This document shows positions 9,065-19,300 of a DNA stretch of 64,000 bases, in pieces. The notes beneath the pieces are model-generated. The model was given only the letters and a program-made list of their open reading frames with translations. It was not told the origin of the DNA and made no database searches. Made by a program: the position numbers and the translations under genes. This stretch comes from Streptomyces cyaneus (GTDB lineage: Bacteria; Actinomycetota; Actinomycetes; Streptomycetales; Streptomycetaceae), in contig NZ_ML138678.1 in NCBI RefSeq assembly GCF_004028635.1, forward strand, positions 992,001-1,056,000, in the 5' to 3' direction. Numbering within the stretch: position 1 is the stretch's first letter; the number at the start of each line of letters is the position of its first letter.

Positions 9065-10549
9065 TCAGGAGTTGAACCCGGAGCCGAGCTTCGCGTTCGC
9101 CGCGACCGTGCCGAGGGTGCCGGCGCCGAAGGTGACCGAGCCGGTCGGGGTGATCCCGGCCGACGTCGACTTGAACACCCACACCGACCCGGCGTTCGCG
9201 TTCTCCCCCGGTGCGCCGACGACGAGTTCGGCGCGGCCGTCCTGGTCGGCGTCCACGAGGTGGGTGGTGCGGCCGAAGGCGTCGTTGGTCTCCGCCGCGC
9301 CCGGCACACCGGTGGTGTCCTGGTTGACCCCCGTGGCGCCGGTGCCGGTCAGGCCGCTCGCGCCGCCGCGCAGCACGATGGCCCCGCCGGCGTTGCTCAG
9401 CCCGCTGAAGTCCTCGCCGGGAACGCCCGTCGAGACATCGGCGTACCCGTCGCCGTTGACGTCGGCGACCGAGACGTCGGAACCGAAGCCGTCCATCCGC
9501 TCGGCGGCGCCCGGGACTCCGGCGCTGTCCTGGTTGACGTACATCGCCTTGGTACCTATGGGCCCGCTCGCGGAGCCGGGGACGAAGGCGACCCGGCCGC
9601 CCAGGGGGATCGGGGTGTCGAGGTCGCTGTCGTAGCCGTCGACGGGGCGGCCGACCACGATGTCCTCGTAGCCGTCGCCGTTCACATCACCCAGGCCGAG
9701 CGACTCGCCGCCCTGCACCCGCCAGCCCCTGCTGTCGCGGAGCACGACCCCCTCGGCGAGGCCGTCCCGCGCGCCCTGCCAGTAGGTGATGCGGCGGGCG
9801 TCGTACTCGTCGCCGTCGTTCATGGTGGCGACGACGTCGTCGATGCCGTCACCGTTCACGTCACCGGTGGCCAGGTCCAGGAAGCGCGGGTCGGAGTCGT
9901 CCTGGACGATCTGCTCCCCGCCGCTCGCCGAACCGTCCCGCCCGAAGGGCCCCTTGACGACCCGCAACTTGATGAGGCTCTCCACGACGACCAGGTCCGG
10001 CGCCCCGTCACCGTTCACATCACCGACGGTGAGCTCGTCCTTGGCGCTGAGCCGGTCGTAGGTGTTGTGCCCGTACGCCAGCGCCGCCCCGCCCGACAGC
10101 CCGTTCGCCCCGCCCCAGACGACCTGCACGAGCCCGGTCTCGGCGCCGCCTTCGACGGAGTCCTCGCCGGTGACACCGACGATCAGGTCCGCGTACCCGT
10201 CCCGGTCGAGGTCGGCGGTGCTGACCGCGCTGCCGAACCGGTCGTCGGTCTCGGCGGAGTCGGTGACACCGGCCGTGTTCTGGCTGATGACCTGCTTGGA
10301 GGCGGTGTTGAGCCCGCTCGCCGAGCCGTACACCACGGCGACGTACCCGGCGCGCGTCTTGCCGTCGACGGTCGCCTCGGGCGCCGCCACGGCGAGGTCG
10401 GCGTAGCCGTCGCCGTTGAAGTCGTCCTGGGGCTTCGCCGTGGCGGACGGAGTGTCCCCGGCGGCGTGGGCGGCGGGCAGCACGGCCGCTCCCGTCACCG
10501 CCATGACGACGGCGAGTCCCGTGCGCCAGGTTCCCTTACGCCTGTTCAT
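9065..10549 (-). CDS. secreted FG-GAP/VCBS seven-repeat protein, paralogue 1
   Basis: 494 residues with a Sec-type signal peptide (basic start, hydrophobic core, cut near AHAA). The mature part has seven repeats, each opening with a calcium-type DxNxDG loop (DFNGDGYADL, DLDRDGYADL, DVNGDGAPDL and so on) followed by a beta-rich GAPGE stretch. This is the pattern of an integrin-alpha-like seven-bladed propeller. Such proteins bind Ca2+ and often glycans or surface partners; no catalytic motif is visible. ATG 10549 has AGGAGA upstream. It is first of three tandem paralogues on one strand (92 and 70 bp gaps), probably made by duplication. The ligand is unknown. Confidence 0.85.
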   Translation of the reverse strand: MNRRKGTWRTGLAVVMAVTGAAVLPAAHAAGDTPSATAKPQDDFNGDGYADLAVAAPEATVDGKTRAGYVAVVYGSASGLNTASKQVISQNTAGVTDSAETDDRFGSAVSTADLDRDGYADLIVGVTGEDSVEGGAETGLVQVVWGGANGLSGGAALAYGHNTYDRLSAKDELTVGDVNGDGAPDLVVVESLIKLRVVKGPFGRDGSASGGEQIVQDDSDPRFLDLATGDVNGDGIDDVVATMNDGDEYDARRITYWQGARDGLAEGVVLRDSRGWRVQGGESLGLGDVNGDGYEDIVVGRPVDGYDSDLDTPIPLGGRVAFVPGSASGPIGTKAMYVNQDSAGVPGAAERMDGFGSDVSVADVNGDGYADVSTGVPGEDFSGLSNAGGAIVLRGGASGLTGTGATGVNQDTTGVPGAAETNDAFGRTTHLVDADQDGRAELVVGAPGENANAGSVWVFKSTSAGITPTGSVTFGAGTLGTVAANAKLGSGFNS

Positions 10550-10641
10550 GGTGCTGTCTCCTGTCGTTTTCGTGGGGGGATGGTCGTACGGAGAGTGGTC
10601 GTCCTACGGGGATGTATGCGTCGTACGAGACGTCATCGCCG

Positions 10642-12180
10642 TCAGTCCGCCAGTGAGGCACCGAACTTGGCCCCGGTCGCGGGCAGGCCCATGGTGGCCG
10701 AACCGAAGGAGAAGGAGCCGTTCGCGGTGATGCCTGCGGAGGTGGCCGAAAAGACCCACACCGAACCGTTGCCGGCGTTCTCGGCGGGGTCGCCCACCAC
10801 CAAGCCGTCCTTCTTGTCGGCGTTGGCGTCGACCAGTGCGGTCTCGGCGCCGAAACGATCCAGCTTCTCGGCGGTGCCGGGCACGCCGCTGGTGTTCTGG
10901 CTGAACGCCTTGTATCCGGTGGCGGTCAGGCCGTTCGCACTGCCGCGCAGCACGAGCACGGTGCCGGCGTCGGTGAGGCCGTCGAAGTCCTCGCCGGGCA
11001 GCCCGGTCGCCACGTCGAGGTAGCCGTCGCCGTTGGTGTCGCCGATGGACAGGCCCGAGCCCATGCCGTCCCCGCGCTCGGCCGCGCCCGGCACACCGGC
11101 CGTGTCCTGGTTGATCCACACCGGCTTGCGGGTACTGGAGACTCCGCCCGGGCCGCCGTAGACGACGGCCAACGCGCCGCCCTTCGTGGGCAGTTCGACA
11201 TCGCTGTCGTAGCTGTCGCTGGAGTGACCGACGACGATGTCTCCATAGCCGTCCTTGTTCAGGTCGCCGACCTCGACGTCCTCGCCGCCCACGAGGCGGC
11301 CCTGAGCGTCCTTGAGCATGCCCTTGTAGGTGAAGCCGTCGGCTCCGCCCAGCAGCAGCTCGACCCCCCGCGAGTCGGACTCGTCGACGAAGGTGGACTG
11401 CACGGCGAGGTCGGCGATGCCGTCGCCGTTGACGTCGCCGGCCGTGATCCCCTGGTAGTTCTGGGGGTCCTCGGGATTGATACGGAAGTAGTCCTTCTTC
11501 GCGGGCCCACCATCGCGGTCGAACGGGCCGTGGAACACCGTGCCGTCCGGGCTGTCCGCCCCGTCGGGCTCCCCGCTCATCCAGGTGTCGTTGCTCAGGG
11601 TCACCAGGTCCGGGTGCTTGTCGCCGTCCACGTCCCCGACCGTGAACTGGCCGCTCCAGGGGCCCATCGGGGCCCAGGTGAGCCTCGTCGAGGTCGCCGA
11701 AAGTCCGTTGGGTCCACCCCAGTTGACCTCGACCGCATAGCCGTCTTCGACATCCATCACGTAGGCCTTGAGGGACGAGAGCAGATCGGCGTATCCGTCC
11801 CCGTCGAGGTCCGCGCTCTGGAGGTTCGTACCGTACAGGCCCTCCCACGACTCCGGGTCAGGTACGCCCGGCCCCTTCAGTACCTGTCTGCGGGACATCG
11901 ACAGGCCGCTCGCGGAGCCGTACAGCACGCTCACCGACCCGGCGCCGGCCTGGGTGTTGACGGTGGTGCCCGGCGCGCCGATCGCCAGGTCGGGATACCC
12001 GTCCCCGTTGAAGTCGTCGTGCAGCCGCTCGGCGCTCGGCGTAGCGGCCCCTGCCCCGGCCTCGGTGGCGGCGTTGACGGCGGGCACCGCCAGCGCACCG
12101 GCGACGACCGCGACGCCGGTGGCGAGGACGAGGCGTCTGCGGCGGGTGAGGGGAGTACGGCGGTGGGAATGCGAAGCCAT
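10642..12180 (-). CDS. secreted FG-GAP/VCBS seven-repeat protein, paralogue 2
   Basis: 512 residues. The signal peptide begins with an unusually Arg-rich n-region (TRRRRLVL), followed by a hydrophobic core and cut near VNAA; the RR could allow Tat export, but the Tat consensus is weak. Seven Ca-type repeat loops follow, two of them weakened (DVDGDKHPDL and DANADKKDGL lack the second Gly), so not every blade may hold calcium. ATG 12180 has AGGA 6 bases upstream. It is the middle gene of three tandem paralogues and probably encodes an extracellular propeller for adhesion or ligand binding. No enzyme motif is seen. Confidence 0.85.
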   Translation of the reverse strand: MASHSHRRTPLTRRRRLVLATGVAVVAGALAVPAVNAATEAGAGAATPSAERLHDDFNGDGYPDLAIGAPGTTVNTQAGAGSVSVLYGSASGLSMSRRQVLKGPGVPDPESWEGLYGTNLQSADLDGDGYADLLSSLKAYVMDVEDGYAVEVNWGGPNGLSATSTRLTWAPMGPWSGQFTVGDVDGDKHPDLVTLSNDTWMSGEPDGADSPDGTVFHGPFDRDGGPAKKDYFRINPEDPQNYQGITAGDVNGDGIADLAVQSTFVDESDSRGVELLLGGADGFTYKGMLKDAQGRLVGGEDVEVGDLNKDGYGDIVVGHSSDSYDSDVELPTKGGALAVVYGGPGGVSSTRKPVWINQDTAGVPGAAERGDGMGSGLSIGDTNGDGYLDVATGLPGEDFDGLTDAGTVLVLRGSANGLTATGYKAFSQNTSGVPGTAEKLDRFGAETALVDANADKKDGLVVGDPAENAGNGSVWVFSATSAGITANGSFSFGSATMGLPATGAKFGASLAD

Positions 12181-12250
12181 GTGATTCCTGACGCGGGGAA
12201 GACGGGTGGGTTGGTGTGAAGGGGCTGATCAGCGGGGGAACCCGGGATGA

Positions 12251-13681
12251 TCAGCGCGGGAACCGGTGACCGAGCCAGGCCCCGCTCGCGACCGTCCCGA
12301 GGGTGCGGGCACCGAAGGCGAAGGAGTTCTTGGCCGTGACTCCGGTGGGGCCGGACCGGAAGACCCACACGCCACCGGCGTACGAGTCCTCCGCGAACGC
12401 GGCAACGACGGGCTCGGCCCGCCCGTCGCCGTTGCCGTCGACGAGATGCACGCGCTCGCCGAAGCGGTCGCCCTTCTCGGCGGTGCCGGGAACGTCCGGA
12501 CTGTTCTGGCTGAGGAGTTTGCCGCCGGCGCCGGTGGGTCCGTCCGGTCCGCCGGGTACGACGACGAAGGCGCCGGCCTGCGTCAGCGTGCCCAGGTCCT
12601 CGTGCGGGTTGCCGGCCAGGACGTCGCCGTAGCCGTCGCCGTCGATGTCGCCGACCGCGAGGTCATGGCCGAGCATGTCCTCGGGCTCGTCGACGCCGGG
12701 CATGCCGGGGGTGTCCTGGGTGATGCTCCGAGGGGCGACGGAGTCGGCCGGGCCGTTCGCCGTGCCGTAGAGGAACCTGAGCCGTCCGCCGCCCATGACG
12801 ATGTCCTCGCGGTGGTCGCCGTTGACGTCGCCGACCGCCAGGGAGTAACCGGGTCTGATCTTCTCGCCCTGTGCGTCCTTGAGAACGACCAGCGGCCGCA
12901 GACCGTCGCGGCTGCCGCGCAGGAAGTTCAGGTGCTCGCCGCGATCGCCCTGGTCGTCCCCGTCGAAGGAGCGGGCGACGGTGACGATGTCGGTGATGCC
13001 GTCGCCGTCCACATCACCGGCCACCACGTCGACCAGGTCGAGGTCACCGTCGACGAGCTCCACCCCGGTCACCTCGGCGGGCACACCGTCACGCCCGAAG
13101 GGTCCGTACTCCACGCGGCCGTTGTCGAGCAGGTCCTGACGCCCGTCGCCGTCGAAGTCGCCGGTGACGGTCCCGCCGCCGCTCTGGTACCGGCCGTCGC
13201 CGACGGCGGGCCGCACCTTCCCCGAGGTGAAGCCGCCGGGGCCGCCCCACAGCACGGTCCGGCTGCCCTGCCGGGCGATGCCGCCCTGCTCCCACTGCTC
13301 ACCGTCGGCCGACACCTGCAGGTCGCTGTATCCGTCGCCGTCCAGGTCGGCGATCACGAGGTCCGAGCCGAAGCGGTCACCGGCCTCGACGGTGCCGGCA
13401 ATGCCGGCGGAGGCCTGCGTGTACACCTTCTCGGCAGTGCCGCGGAGCCCGTTCGCGGACCCGTACAGCACGGCGACGTAGCCGGCCCTGGCCTTGCCGT
13501 TCACAGTGGCGTTGGGAGCGGCGACGGCCAGATCGCCGTACCCGTCGCCGTTGAAGTCCTGCCGCACGGTGGCGGTCGCCGCCTGGGCGTACCCGGACGG
13601 CAGCACACCGGCGCTCGCAGCCACCAGGGCCACAGCTATGGCAACGGTACGCCGCGTCCTGAACGAAACAGCCTCGACCAC
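12251..13681 (-). CDS. secreted FG-GAP/VCBS seven-repeat protein, paralogue 3
   Basis: 476 residues from a GTG with GGAG 5 bases upstream. The signal peptide (SFRTRRTVAIAVALVAAS, cut near YAQAA) is followed by seven DxDxDG-type repeats (DFNGDGYGDL, DLDGDGYSDL and so on). It is the most upstream gene of the three tandem paralogues and may share a transcript with the next two. A near-duplicate stretch of roughly 17 bp (about 12227-12265) overlaps its stop and continues into the gap, suggesting local slippage at the 3' end. Likely an extracellular calcium-dependent propeller; ligand unknown. Confidence 0.85.
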   Translation of the reverse strand: MVEAVSFRTRRTVAIAVALVAASAGVLPSGYAQAATATVRQDFNGDGYGDLAVAAPNATVNGKARAGYVAVLYGSANGLRGTAEKVYTQASAGIAGTVEAGDRFGSDLVIADLDGDGYSDLQVSADGEQWEQGGIARQGSRTVLWGGPGGFTSGKVRPAVGDGRYQSGGGTVTGDFDGDGRQDLLDNGRVEYGPFGRDGVPAEVTGVELVDGDLDLVDVVAGDVDGDGITDIVTVARSFDGDDQGDRGEHLNFLRGSRDGLRPLVVLKDAQGEKIRPGYSLAVGDVNGDHREDIVMGGGRLRFLYGTANGPADSVAPRSITQDTPGMPGVDEPEDMLGHDLAVGDIDGDGYGDVLAGNPHEDLGTLTQAGAFVVVPGGPDGPTGAGGKLLSQNSPDVPGTAEKGDRFGERVHLVDGNGDGRAEPVVAAFAEDSYAGGVWVFRSGPTGVTAKNSFAFGARTLGTVASGAWLGHRFPR

Positions 13682-13839
13682 GTCGACTCCGGGAATCCGA
13701 TGGGCAGTTGACGGTGGCGAGGTCCCGAAAATCCAAGATCCTCATCCACGCCGCCCAGTACGACTCACAGAGGGACGAAGGGGTTGCCCTGAGATACGCC
13801 GGAAATCTTCCCGGCGTTAACCGATCCAGCCAAAGCGAA

Positions 13840-13865
13840 GGGCCGGGGGCAGCAGCCCCCGGCCC
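13840..13865 (-). terminator. 11-bp perfect hairpin after obg
   Basis: Arms 13840-13850 and 13855-13865 (GGGCCGGGGGC and its complement) enclose a 4-base loop. It lies 34 bases past the obg stop and probably ends the rplU-rpmA-obg transcript. Confidence 0.85.
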
Positions 13866-13898
13866 ACAGTCACGACGACGCCACGCGCCTGCTCAGAA

Positions 13899-15344
13899 TC
13901 AGAACGGCTCGAAGTCGTCGAACTCCTGCGCCGCTTCATCACGCTCGGCCTGCCTGTCACGCCGACGCTGCGCGGCAGGACGCGGCTCCTCGAAGCGATG
14001 GTCCTCGCCCCGGCGACCCAGCATCTCCGCACCGGCCACCACGGTCGGCTCCCAGTCGAAGACGACGGCGTTGTCCTCGGGCCCGATGGCGACGCCGTCG
14101 CCGGAGCGGGCCCCCGCCTTCATCAACTCCTCTTCCACACCGAGGCGGTTGAGCCGGTCGGCGAGGTAGCCGACGGCCTCGTCGTTGTTGAAGTCGGTCT
14201 GCCGCACCCAGCGCTCGGGCTTCTCGCCGCGCACCCGGAACAGCGGCTCGCCGCCGATCTCCTCGCGGGTCACGGTGAAGCCCGCGTCGTCGACGGCCTT
14301 CGGCCGGATCACGATCCGCGTCGCCTCTTCCTTCGGCTTCGCGGCCCGCGCCTTGCCGACCAGTTCGGCCAGCGCGAACGACAGCTCCTTCAGCCCGATG
14401 TGCGCCACCGCCGACACCTCGAAGACCCGGTACCCACGGGCCTCCAGATCCGGGCGCACCATCTCGGCGAGGTCCTTGCCGTCCGGTACGTCGATCTTGT
14501 TCAGGACGACGATCCGCGGCCGGTTGTCCAGCCCGCCGTACTCCCGCAGCTCCGCCTCGATGATGTCCAGGTCGGAGACAGGGTCGCGGTCGGACTCCAG
14601 CGTCGCGGTGTCCAGCACGTGCACGAGTACGCTGCACCGCTCGACGTGCCGCAGGAACTCCAGGCCGAGGCCCTTGCCCTGGCTGGCGCCGGGGATGAGC
14701 CCCGGGACGTCGGCGATGGTGTACACGGTCGAACCGGCGGTCACCACGCCGAGGTTCGGCACGAGGGTCGTGAAGGGGTAGTCCGCGATCTTCGGCTTGG
14801 CTGCGCTCAGCACGGAGATCAGCGAGGACTTGCCGGCGCTCGGGTATCCGACGAGCGCCACGTCGGCGACGGTCTTCAGCTCCAGGACGATGTCCTGGAG
14901 GTCGCCCGGCTCACCGAGCAGCGCGAACCCGGGCGCCTTGCGCCGCGCGGAGGCGAGGGCCGCGTTGCCGAGCCCGCCCCGGCCGCCCTGCGCGGCGACG
15001 TACGACGTGCCGTGGCCGACCAGGTCGGCGAGGACGTTGCCGGCCTTGTCGAGGACGACGGTGCCGTCCGGGACGGGAAGGATCAGGTCCTGCCCGTCCT
15101 TGCCCGACCGGTTGCCGCCCTCGCCGGGCTTGCCGTTGGTGGCCTTGCGGTGCGGGGAGTGGTGGTAGTCGAGCAGGGTCGTGATCGACTGGTCGACGGT
15201 CAGGATGACGTCGCCGCCACGCCCGCCGTTGCCGCCGTCGGGCCCGCCGAGGGGCTTGAACTTCTCACGGTGGACGGAGGCACAGCCGTGACCTCCGCTA
15301 CCCGCGGCGACATGCAGTTCGACGCGGTCCACGAAGGTGGTCAT
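13899..15344 (-). CDS. obg: GTPase Obg/CgtA
   Basis: 481 residues. The N-terminal Gly-rich Obg fold (about 1-158) is followed by the G domain with P-loop GYPSAGKSS at 166-174, switch [11 protein letters not shown], and NKID for guanine recognition, then the C-terminal OCT domain. Obg binds the 50S subunit and links ribosome assembly with nucleotide levels; in Streptomyces it affects the onset of aerial growth. The ATG has GGAGG 7 bases upstream. It follows rpmA after 125 bp that contain a hairpin, so it may be transcribed both with the ribosomal genes and on its own. The C-terminal tail is Arg/Glu-rich, as in other actinobacteria. Confidence 0.97.
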   Translation of the reverse strand: MTTFVDRVELHVAAGSGGHGCASVHREKFKPLGGPDGGNGGRGGDVILTVDQSITTLLDYHHSPHRKATNGKPGEGGNRSGKDGQDLILPVPDGTVVLDKAGNVLADLVGHGTSYVAAQGGRGGLGNAALASARRKAPGFALLGEPGDLQDIVLELKTVADVALVGYPSAGKSSLISVLSAAKPKIADYPFTTLVPNLGVVTAGSTVYTIADVPGLIPGASQGKGLGLEFLRHVERCSVLVHVLDTATLESDRDPVSDLDIIEAELREYGGLDNRPRIVVLNKIDVPDGKDLAEMVRPDLEARGYRVFEVSAVAHIGLKELSFALAELVGKARAAKPKEEATRIVIRPKAVDDAGFTVTREEIGGEPLFRVRGEKPERWVRQTDFNNDEAVGYLADRLNRLGVEEELMKAGARSGDGVAIGPEDNAVVFDWEPTVVAGAEMLGRRGEDHRFEEPRPAAQRRRDRQAERDEAAQEFDDFEPF

Positions 15345-15393
15345 GGGGTGTGCCTCCAGAACGTGCGGGAATGTCTACTACGTAACACGCGAA

Positions 15394-15433
15394 AGGCGGA
15401 CCCGCCTTCCCACCTGGGAAGTGAGGTCCGCCT
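15394..15433 (-). terminator. hairpin between rpmA and obg, possible attenuator
   Basis: The outer arms AGGCGGACC and GGTCCGCCT match perfectly, with an inner TTCCCA/TGGGAA pair. It lies 37 bases past rpmA and may partly end the ribosomal transcript before obg. Confidence 0.65.
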
Positions 15434-15469
15434 CGCGAAGCGTTCGGTCGAAGCCTTGAGTCAGGGGAC

Positions 15470-15724
15470 TCAGGCGACCGGAACGATGTTCACGACCTTG
15501 CGGCCACGGTGGGTGCCGAACTGCACCGAACCGGCCTGCAGGGCGAACAGCGTGTCGTCGCCGCCACGGCCGACGCCCGCGCCGGGGTGGAAGTGGGTGC
15601 CGCGCTGGCGGACCAGGATCTCACCCGCGTTGACGACCTGACCGCCGAAGCGCTTCACGCCGAGCCGCTGGGCATTCGAGTCGCGACCGTTCCGGGTGGA
15701 CGATGCGCCCTTCTTGTGTGCCAT
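15470..15724 (-). CDS. rpmA: 50S ribosomal protein L27
   Basis: 84 residues beginning [10 protein letters not shown], the usual L27 N-terminus that reaches the peptidyl transferase centre, followed by [17 protein letters not shown]. The start has a strong GAGGAGAG site directly upstream. It lies 14 bases downstream of rplU in the standard rplU-rpmA-obg order and has full family length. There is no sign of the cleavable N-terminal extension found in some Firmicutes. Confidence 0.98.
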   Translation of the reverse strand: MAHKKGASSTRNGRDSNAQRLGVKRFGGQVVNAGEILVRQRGTHFHPGAGVGRGGDDTLFALQAGSVQFGTHRGRKVVNIVPVA

Positions 15725-15738
15725 CTCTCCTCAGTCCC

Positions 15739-16059
15739 TTACTTCGCAGCCGCGGGGATCTCAGTGACCTTGATCGCCGTGTACTGCTGGCGGTGGCCCT
15801 GACGACGGCGGTAGCCGGTCTTGTTCTTGTAGCGCAGAATGTCGATCTTCTGGCCCTTGTGGTGGTCCACGACCTCGGCCTGGACCTTGATGCCGGCCAG
15901 CACCCACGGGTCGCTGGTCACAGCGTCGCCGTCGACAACGAGCAGGGTCGAGAGCTCGACCGTGTCGCCAACCTTGGCAGTGGAAATCTTGTCAACCTCA
16001 ACGATGTCGCCGACAGCAACCTTGTGCTGGCGACCACCGCTGCGCACGATGGCGTACAC
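15739..16059 (-). CDS. rplU: 50S ribosomal protein L21
   Basis: 106 residues from GTG 16059 ([18 protein letters not shown]), the normal length of bacterial L21. The frame stays open further upstream, but that part is the leader, not L21. The C-terminal region has the rRNA-binding KRRQGHR-like stretch ([12 protein letters not shown]). L21 binds 23S rRNA early in 50S assembly. The ribosome site (GAGTGAGA) is modest. Transcription probably starts from the promoter at 16178-16206, giving a leader of about 110 bases with a hairpin at 16127-16151 that could allow feedback control. Confidence 0.97.
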   Translation of the reverse strand: MYAIVRSGGRQHKVAVGDIVEVDKISTAKVGDTVELSTLLVVDGDAVTSDPWVLAGIKVQAEVVDHHKGQKIDILRYKNKTGYRRRQGHRQQYTAIKVTEIPAAAK

Positions 16060-16126
16060 GCGGATCTCACTCTCTCGCTCAAAAACGGCACCCCCGAAGT
16101 CCAGCCACCACGCACGCGGGCGGCCT

Positions 16127-16151
16127 CTCCGGAACACCCTGTGCTCCGGAG
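16127..16151 (-). promoter_or_regulatory. hairpin in the rplU leader
   Basis: CTCCGGA and its complement TCCGGAG flank 11 bases inside the 5' untranslated region of rplU. It might be an autoregulatory leader, as known for some L21 operons in other phyla, but there is no sequence match to a named leader family. Confidence 0.35.
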
Positions 16152-16177
16152 GAAGAGGTTTACGGGGATGTGGCGTG

Positions 16178-16206
16178 CCTATATCCACGGACACGCCGAC
16201 GGTCAA
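16178..16206 (-). promoter_or_regulatory. vegetative promoter of rplU-rpmA
   Basis: Read on the minus strand: TTGACC, a 17-base spacer, then TATAGG. This is a near-ideal principal-sigma promoter for a Streptomyces and the best match seen in the window. A second candidate (TTGACC, 18 bases, TAACCT) lies just upstream at 16206-16235, so there may be tandem promoters. Confidence 0.7.
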
Positions 16207-16256
16207 GGTTACGGGGCCATGGCCGAGGGGGTCAAACCGGGCCGGGCTCCAACGGA

Positions 16257-16285
16257 GTGCGGCCGGTCACAGAGACCGGCCGCAC
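16257..16285 (-). terminator. 12-bp perfect hairpin after rne
   Basis: GTGCGGCCGGTC and its exact complement enclose a 5-base loop, 40 bases past the rne stop and just upstream of the rplU promoters. It separates the two transcripts. Confidence 0.85.
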
Positions 16286-16325
16286 TTCGTATCACTCGTC
16301 GCTGAGCGTCACTCTTCGGTGAGCG

Positions 16326-19300
16326 TCACTCGTCGGTGGCGGCCGAGACCGTGGTCTTCTTCGCCGTCGACTTGGCCGCGGCCGTCTTGGCGGTCTTCGC
16401 CGCCTTCTTGGCCGTCGCCTTCTTCGCGACCGTCTTCTTGGCCGCGGTCTTCTTGGCGGCGGCCTTCTTCGCCGTGGCCTTCTTGGCCGTCTTACGGGCC
16501 GTCTTCTTGGCCGGAGCCGTCTCCTCGACGCCCTCCTCGGCGGCCGGGGCCTCCGCAGCGGCGCCGGGCTCCGCCTCCGTCGCCGGGACGACCACGACGG
16601 CCGTCTCCTCGGACGCGGTCGGCGCGGTGGCCTTGCGCACGGCACGGCGGCGCGGACGGGCCGGAGCGGCGCTCTCGGCGACCGCCTCGGCCGGGGCCTC
16701 CTCGGCCTGCTCCGCCGGAGCCGCGGCCGGGGCCTCGACCTCCGGCTCGGGCGCGGACGCGGCCTCGCTGACCGTGACCACGGCGGCCTCGGCCCCCGCG
16801 GGCGACCCGGCGGGCGCGGACACCTTGCGGGTCGCACGACGCCGCGTACGCCCCTTGGGCGCGGCCTCCTCGGCGACCGGTGCGGCGGCCGGGACCTCCG
16901 CAGCCGGAACCTCAGCGGCCGGGGCCTCGACGACCGCGTCCTCCGCAGCCATGGGCTCGGCCTTCGCCTCGGCGGCCGACTCCGGCTGCACCGGACGCGC
17001 CACCTCCTCGGCGACGGTCACGTCCTGAGCCGTGGGAACCGCCTCGGGCTTCCTGGGCGCACCCGCCGGAGCGGACACGCGCCGACCGCCGCGGCGCCGC
17101 GAACGACCGCCACGGCCGGCCGCGGCCTCCGCCTCGGCGATGCTGCTGTACAGCTCCTCGTCCGGCGCGAAGGCCGGCTCGGGCAGCGCGGCGGGCTCGG
17201 CGACCTCGGCAGCGACCTCGATCTCGGTCTCCGCCTCCTCCTCGGCCGTCTCGACCGGCTCGGCGGCGACGGCGGCCTCGTGCACCTGCTCGGGCCCGGC
17301 ACCGGCACGCGCGCGCTTCTTGCGCTTGCCGCCGCCACCGACGGCCGTCGGCTGTTCCATGTGCACGATGACGCCGCGCCCGTTGCAGTGGACGCAGGTC
17401 TCGGAGAAGGACTCCAGCAGGCCCTGGCCGACCCGCTTACGGGTCATCTGGACCAGGCCCAGCGAAGTGACCTCGGCGACCTGGTGCTTCGTACGGTCCC
17501 GGCCCAGGCACTCCAGCAGACGCCGCAGCACCAGGTCCCGGTTGGACTCCAGCACCATGTCGATGAAGTCGATGACGATGATGCCGCCGAGGTCGCGCAG
17601 CCGCAGTTGGCGGACGATCTCCTCGGCCGCCTCCAGGTTGTTCCTGGTGACCGTCTCCTCGAGGTTGCCGCCCTGACCGGTGAACTTGCCGGTGTTGACG
17701 TCGACGACGACCATCGCCTCGGTCCGGTCGATCACCAGCGAGCCGCCACTGGGCAGCCAGACCTTGCGGTCCAGCGCCTTGGCGAGCTGCTCGTCGATCC
17801 GGTAGGTGGCGAAGACGTCGACCTCGGAGGTCCACTTGGACAGCCGGTCGGCCAGATCGGGTGCGACGTGCGAGACGTATCCGTGGATGGTCTCCCACGC
17901 CTCGTCACCACTCACGACGACCTTGGTGAAGTCCTCGTTGAAGATGTCGCGGACGACCCGGACGGTCATGTCCGGCTCGCCGTACAGCAGCGTCGGGGCG
18001 TTGCCGTTCTTCGACTTCTTCTGGATGTCCTCCCACTGCGCCTGCAGTCGCTCGACATCACGGCGCAGCTCGTCCTCGGAGGCGCCCTCCGCGGCCGTAC
18101 GGACGATGACGCCCGCGTCCTCGGGGACGATCTTCTTGAGGATGGTCTTCAGACGCGCGCGCTCGGTGTCGGGCAGCTTGCGGCTGATGCCGGTCATGGA
18201 GCCCTCGGGGACGTACACGAGGTAGCGGCCCGGCAGGGAGACCTGGCTGGTCAGACGCGCGCCCTTGTGTCCGATCGGGTCCTTGGTGACCTGGACGAGC
18301 ACGGACTGGCCGGACTTCAGGGCGGACTCGATGCGCCGCGGCCCGTTGGCCATGCCCAGCGCCTCGAAGTTCACCTCGCCCGCGTAGAGGACCGCGTTGC
18401 GTCCCTTGCCGATGTCGATGAAGGCGGCCTCCATCGACGGCAGCACGTTCTGGACCTTGCCCAGGTAGACGTTGCCGACGTACGAGGTCGACTGCTCCTT
18501 GTTGACGTAGTGCTCGACGAGCACGTTGTCCTCGAGGACGCCGATCTGCGTACGGTCGCCGTGCTGACGGACGACCATCACGCGCTCGACGGCCTCGCGG
18601 CGGGCCAGGAACTCGGCCTCGGTGATGATCGGAACGCGTCGGCGGCCCTGCTCACGGCCTTCCCGGCGGCGCTGCTTCTTGGCCTCCAGGCGGGTGGAGC
18701 CCTTGATGGACTGCACCTCGTCGGACGGCTCGGCACCCTTTTCCCGCACGGGACGGGGCTCGCGGACCTTGACGACGGTGCGCTCGGGGTCGCCCTCGCC
18801 GGGCTCGGTGTCGACACCGGTGTCACCGGCGCGACGACGACGGCGACGGCGGCGACGGCTGCTGGCGCTGGAACCGCCGCCCTCTTCGCCGCCCGCCTCC
18901 TCGGCGTCCTCTTCCTCCTGCTCGGCGGTGTCCTCGGCGTCCTGCGCGGCCTGCGCCGCGGCGAGCTCCTCGCCCTCGCCTTCACCGCCCTCGGCCTCCG
19001 CGGCCTCACCGCGGCGACGACGCCGGCCACCACGCCGACGACGGCGACGCGACCCGGTCTCCTCGGCCTCCTCGGCCTCTTCGCCCTCGACGACGTCCTC
19101 GACGTCCTCGGCGGCCTCTTCGGCTTCCTCGGTCTCGTCCTCGGCGGCGGCCTCGACGACCTGGGCCTCGGTCTCCTCGCCGAACGCGCCGCCCCGGCGC
19201 CGACGACGACGCCGCGAGGCGCCCGCCTGCTCCTCCGGGAACTCCTCGACGTCCTCGGTCTCCGCCTCGGCGGCGGCCTCGGCGGCGGCCCGCTGGGGCG

